From assembly GCA_944325625.1 (NCBI GenBank), contig CALVAP010000002.1, positions 57,154-121,153 of the forward strand: a DNA stretch of 64,000 nt, written 5' to 3'. A program made the translations under genes and the position numbers. Shown here in pieces: positions 61,704 to 64,000 of the stretch (the first letter of the stretch is position 1; each line of letters begins with the position of its first letter). The stretch is from Candidatus Gastranaerophilales bacterium. Lineage in GTDB: Bacteria > Cyanobacteriota > Vampirovibrionia > Gastranaerophilales > Gastranaerophilaceae. The notes beneath the pieces are model-generated. The model had not been told where the DNA came from and ran no database searches. It was given only the letters and a program-made list of their open reading frames with translations.

Positions 61704-63437
61704 TTAATTGTCCTCATCAGAGCAGTTGGACATAAGAATTTTGTTGATAGGATTACCTGCAAGAACCCAAGGATAAACCATTTCAAACGGTTCAACAACA
61801 AAATCTATAAAAACAGGTCTTCTGGCTTCAATAGCCTCTTGCAGAGTTGGGATGATTTCTTCTTCTTGAGTAACTCTAAACCCTAAAGCTCCGTATGCTT
61901 CCGCAACCTTAACAAAATCAGGACCGGAGATTTGTGTTTGCGAATAATGTTTATTAAAGAGTTTTTCTTGCCATTGACGAACCATGCCCAAATAGCCGTT
62001 GTTTATAATACAAGTGATAACAGGAATATTATATTGAACGCAGGTAGCGAGTTCTTGAATATTCATTTGAATAGAGCCATCACCCGCAATATTCAAAACA
62101 ACGGAATCTTTATGAGCGACAGCTGCACCCATTGCAGCTGGGAAGCCAAACCCCATTGTTCCTAAGCCGCCGGAAGTTACAAATTTTCTGGGTTCGTTAA
62201 ATTTGTAAATTTGAGCAGTCCACATTTGGTGTTGTCCAACTTCTGTTGCTACTATAGGGTTTAAGTCCTTTGTGCATTCATAAATTTTGTCAATCACCGT
62301 AAGCGGATTAAGTTTATCAGACTGAACAGAAGGACGTACACGTTTTTTCTTCCATTCTTCAATTTGCTCAAACCAAATATCTTTCAAGGAGGAGTTGGTT
62401 TCAAAAGAATTTTTGCCAAGTTCATCCAGCATTTGGCGAAGAACGATTTTCGCATCACCAACTATTGGGATATCGACGGGAACATTTTTTGAAATTGAAC
62501 AAGGGTCAATATCGATATGAATAACTTTAGCATCTTTGGCAAATCTTTTAAGGCAACCTGTAATTCTATCATTGAACCGTGTTCCGACTGCAAATAGAGT
62601 ATCACAATGGGTAACAGCATAGTTAGCCCAGTAGTTACCGTGCATGCCGAGCATGCCTAAGGACAACTCGTTGTTCGCCGGATAAGTTCCCATGCCCATA
62701 AGAGTGTTACAAACGGGTATGTGAAGTTTGTTGGCGAGTTCTGTTAGTTCCAAACTGGCATCAGAACTGGAAACACCGCCACCAGAAATAATAACAGGTC
62801 GTTCAGCCTCACAAAGCATTTGCAGAGCCTTAAGAATTTGGCGGGGATGACCTTCGTAAGTGGGGTTATATCCAGGAAGCTTAATTTCAGCAGGATATTC
62901 AAACGCACATTTAGCAGTTAGAATATCTTTTGGCATATCGACAACGACAGGACCCGGTTTGCCGGTGGTTGCAATATGAAAAGCTTCTTTTATTACCTTA
63001 GGTAAGTCTTTAACATTATTAACCAGATAATTATGCTTACAGCATGATCTAGTGATACCGACGATATCAGCCTCTTGAAAAGCGTCATTACCAATTTGAC
63101 TGGAGCCGACTTGACCGGTAAAAACAACCAGAGGAAATCCGTCATAATAGGCATTGGCAATACCTGTAATGGTATTACAAGCCCCCGGACCGGAAGTTAC
63201 AAGGACAACACCCGGTTTGCCTGTAGTTCTGGCATATCCTTCAGCGGCATGCACCGCAGCTTGTTCATGTCTTACCAGATAGTGTTTTATATCTGTATCA
63301 TTATAAAGTGCTTCATATATAGATAGAATTACGCCACCGGGGTATCCAAAAATTTCCTTAACGCCTTCTTTCTTAAGACATTCTAAAAAAATCTGTGCAC
63401 CACTTAGAGTTTCAGTCATATTAGTAGTTTGAATCAT
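61704..63437 (-). CDS. ilvB: Acetolactate synthase large subunit
   Basis: 577 residues from ATG 63437, which has GGAGAG eight bases upstream; the frame extends five codons further. ThDP enzyme making acetolactate/acetohydroxybutyrate for branched-chain amino acids. IFGYPGGVILSIYEAL, VRHEQAAVHAAEGYAR (catalytic Glu), VTSGPGACNTITG, FQEADIVGIT, a FAD-like middle domain, and C-terminal ThDP-Mg motif GDGSIQMNIQEL...NN are all present. The regulatory small subunit ilvN is not adjacent. Confidence 0.96.
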   Translation of the reverse strand: MIQTTNMTETLSGAQIFLECLKKEGVKEIFGYPGGVILSIYEALYNDTDIKHYLVRHEQAAVHAAEGYARTTGKPGVVLVTSGPGACNTITGIANAYYDGFPLVVFTGQVGSSQIGNDAFQEADIVGITRSCCKHNYLVNNVKDLPKVIKEAFHIATTGKPGPVVVDMPKDILTAKCAFEYPAEIKLPGYNPTYEGHPRQILKALQMLCEAERPVIISGGGVSSSDASLELTELANKLHIPVCNTLMGMGTYPANNELSLGMLGMHGNYWANYAVTHCDTLFAVGTRFNDRITGCLKRFAKDAKVIHIDIDPCSISKNVPVDIPIVGDAKIVLRQMLDELGKNSFETNSSLKDIWFEQIEEWKKKRVRPSVQSDKLNPLTVIDKIYECTKDLNPIVATEVGQHQMWTAQIYKFNEPRKFVTSGGLGTMGFGFPAAMGAAVAHKDSVVLNIAGDGSIQMNIQELATCVQYNIPVITCIINNGYLGMVRQWQEKLFNKHYSQTQISGPDFVKVAEAYGALGFRVTQEEEIIPTLQEAIEARRPVFIDFVVEPFEMVYPWVLAGNPINKILMSNCSDEDN

Positions 63438-63539
63438 TTTTCTCTCCAACATTAAGCTTAATAATAAAGCGAATTAGTTTATATTATAACATTGAGCAAA
63501 AATTTTTCAAATTTAATTTAATAATAGAAGGAAAAAGGC

Positions 63540-63602
63540 ATGGAAAAAAACATGTTAGTTGGGCACGAACAAGGTCAGGAGGTTGATGTTAAGTTATATT
63601 AA
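63540..63602 (+). CDS. Micro-ORF 1 (20 codons)
   Basis: ATG preceded by GAAGGAAAAAGGC, a good ribosome-binding site; product MEKNMLVGHEQGQEVDVKLY. It contains the AGGAGG ribosome-binding site of the overlapping micro-ORF 2. Could be a leader peptide; no similarity recognised. Confidence 0.35.
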   Translation: MEKNMLVGHEQGQEVDVKLY

Positions 63603-63684
63603 CCTCGAATTTATTGATATTATGGGGTTTTTAAGAAAAAAGAAAAAATATAAAAAAAAATTAAAAAACCATGTTGAAATTTAA
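63586..63684 (+). CDS. Micro-ORF 2 (32 codons), hydrophobic start and Lys-rich end
   Basis: AGGAGG stands 3 nt before the ATG, inside micro-ORF 1. The product has a hydrophobic first half (MLSYINLEFIDIMGFL) and a strongly basic second half (RKKKKYKKKLKNHVEI), an arrangement seen in small membrane-active peptides. The poly-A composition also makes chance plausible. Confidence 0.35.
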   Translation: MLSYINLEFIDIMGFLRKKKKYKKKLKNHVEI

Positions 63685-63699
63685 AAATGTTTATCTTAG

Positions 63700-63705
63700 T
63701 ATAAT
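63700..63705 (+). promoter_or_regulatory. -10 box of the terminal non-coding transcript
   Basis: Perfect TATAAT. TTGAAA at 63674 is a possible -35, though the 20-nt spacer is long. Confidence 0.5.
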
Positions 63706-63711
63706 AAAGCA

Positions 63712-64000
63712 GGTTGAAAACCTGAGATTGCCGAAGTGAAAAAAGCTAATCTGGGGGCGAAAGCCATAAAGCTTAAGGTTTTATAAATTATTTAACGGAT
63801 TAGATTAACGCAAGCAATAGCAACCGAAAGGAAGCGGAAAAGAGAAAGGAATGAATTCTCAAAAGAGTGAATTCGTTTGCACATTGACAAGAGAATAGTT
63901 AAGAACGACGAAAGTAATGCCTGTCAAGAGAAATGAAAGACGGACGAAAAAAGGAAACGCGAAGCGAAAGCGAGCGTGAGAAAAAGCGAGTCGAAAGAGG
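63712..64000 (+). ncRNA. Structured purine-rich leader or ncRNA, running off the window
   Basis: No open frame. The first 75 nt can fold as a closed multi-branch unit: AAAACCT (63717) with AGGTTTT (63777) around AGATT/AATCT and the GGC-GAAA-GCC tetraloop; CAGGTT-GAA-AACCTG competes with the closing stem. Further on the sequence is rich in GAAAG/CGAAA and contains GCACATTGACAAGAGAATAG (63878-63897), similar to the boxA-like element before 16S/23S genes in other bacteria. The 5' leader of an rRNA operon is the best guess; an independent ncRNA or riboswitch is possible. Matches no riboswitch consensus I know. Confidence 0.4.

Noticed and set aside
63712..63790. Lysine, cobalamin, c-di-GMP or SAM riboswitch
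   Set aside because: Short fragments such as GCCGAAGTGAAAAA and GGCGAAAGCC recall known aptamers, but the order and the rest of each consensus do not fit.
1..64000. tRNA genes, CRISPR arrays, insertion sequences or prophage
   Set aside because: The intergenic regions were read for cloverleaf 3' ends, regularly spaced repeats, transposase motifs and integrases; none was found.

Overview
The window is AT-rich bacterial chromosome. Several features point to the non-photosynthetic sister lineage of Cyanobacteria (Vampirovibrionia / 'Melainabacteria', most likely a gut Gastranaerophilales-type genome). These are a short DprA/SLOG-like protein and an HNH protein of the kind seen in cyanobacteria, a ThrRS without a TGS domain, a cyanobacterial-style hybrid CheA, Kdo/LPS genes that imply an outer membrane, type IV pilus genes and flagellar export genes. 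No phage, transposon, CRISPR array or tRNA gene was recognised. The lineage call is inference from protein character, not from a marker tree.

Layout. 1-2.7 kb: 5' part of a GH77-like glucanotransferase gene, rplI, and a purine permease. 2.7-10.1 kb: a chemosensory cluster (double CheW protein; REC-GGDEF response regulator; MCP without a periplasmic domain; CheA fused to CheW and REC; HD protein). 10.1-16.8 kb: glnA, a small-ORF region, a GH38 alpha-mannosidase, a regulator made of four GntR-type DNA-binding units, and a HEAGH metallopeptidase. 16.9-20 kb: anti-sigma / ECF sigma / Spy-like protein with a Cys-rich tail, behind its own ECF-type promoter, then a lineage-type membrane protein. 20.2-25.4 kb: recA, SLOG protein, pcrA/uvrD, LOG protein. 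25.6-29.6 kb: flagellar export genes (FliM/FliN-like, fliO, fliP, a long fliQ, a secreted protein, fliR). 29.6-37.9 kb: structured leader and thrS, then miaB/trxB, tsaD and waaA. 38-40.5 kb: unknown protein and CHASE2-GGDEF.

41-48.5 kb holds the most unusual locus: nuoA-H-J-K-L-M-N, the complete membrane arm of complex I, with no nuoB, C, D, I, E, F or G and with strongly diverged NuoA and NuoH. 48.5-53.4 kb: GIY-YIG protein, Dus, a large TPR protein and two PlsC-type acyltransferases. 53.4-61.7 kb: HNH protein, two prepilin-like proteins whose C-terminal parts resemble phage tail-collar proteins (one begins at an ATT codon, the other is frameshifted), MerR-like coiled-coil protein, radA, kdsA, pilT and an XRE repressor with paired operators. 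61.7-64 kb: ilvB, two overlapping micro-ORFs, and a structured, purine-rich non-coding transcript that runs off the end of the window, possibly an rRNA-operon leader.

Taken together the genes describe an LPS-bearing, probably motile (type IV pili and possibly flagella), signal-rich anaerobe-type cell. Chemosensory and c-di-GMP proteins would feed surface appendages, and an ion-translocating complex-I-like module is present whose electron-input partner is not encoded here. Coding is dense: most co-directional pairs overlap or abut (TAATG, ATGA or TAGTG junctions).
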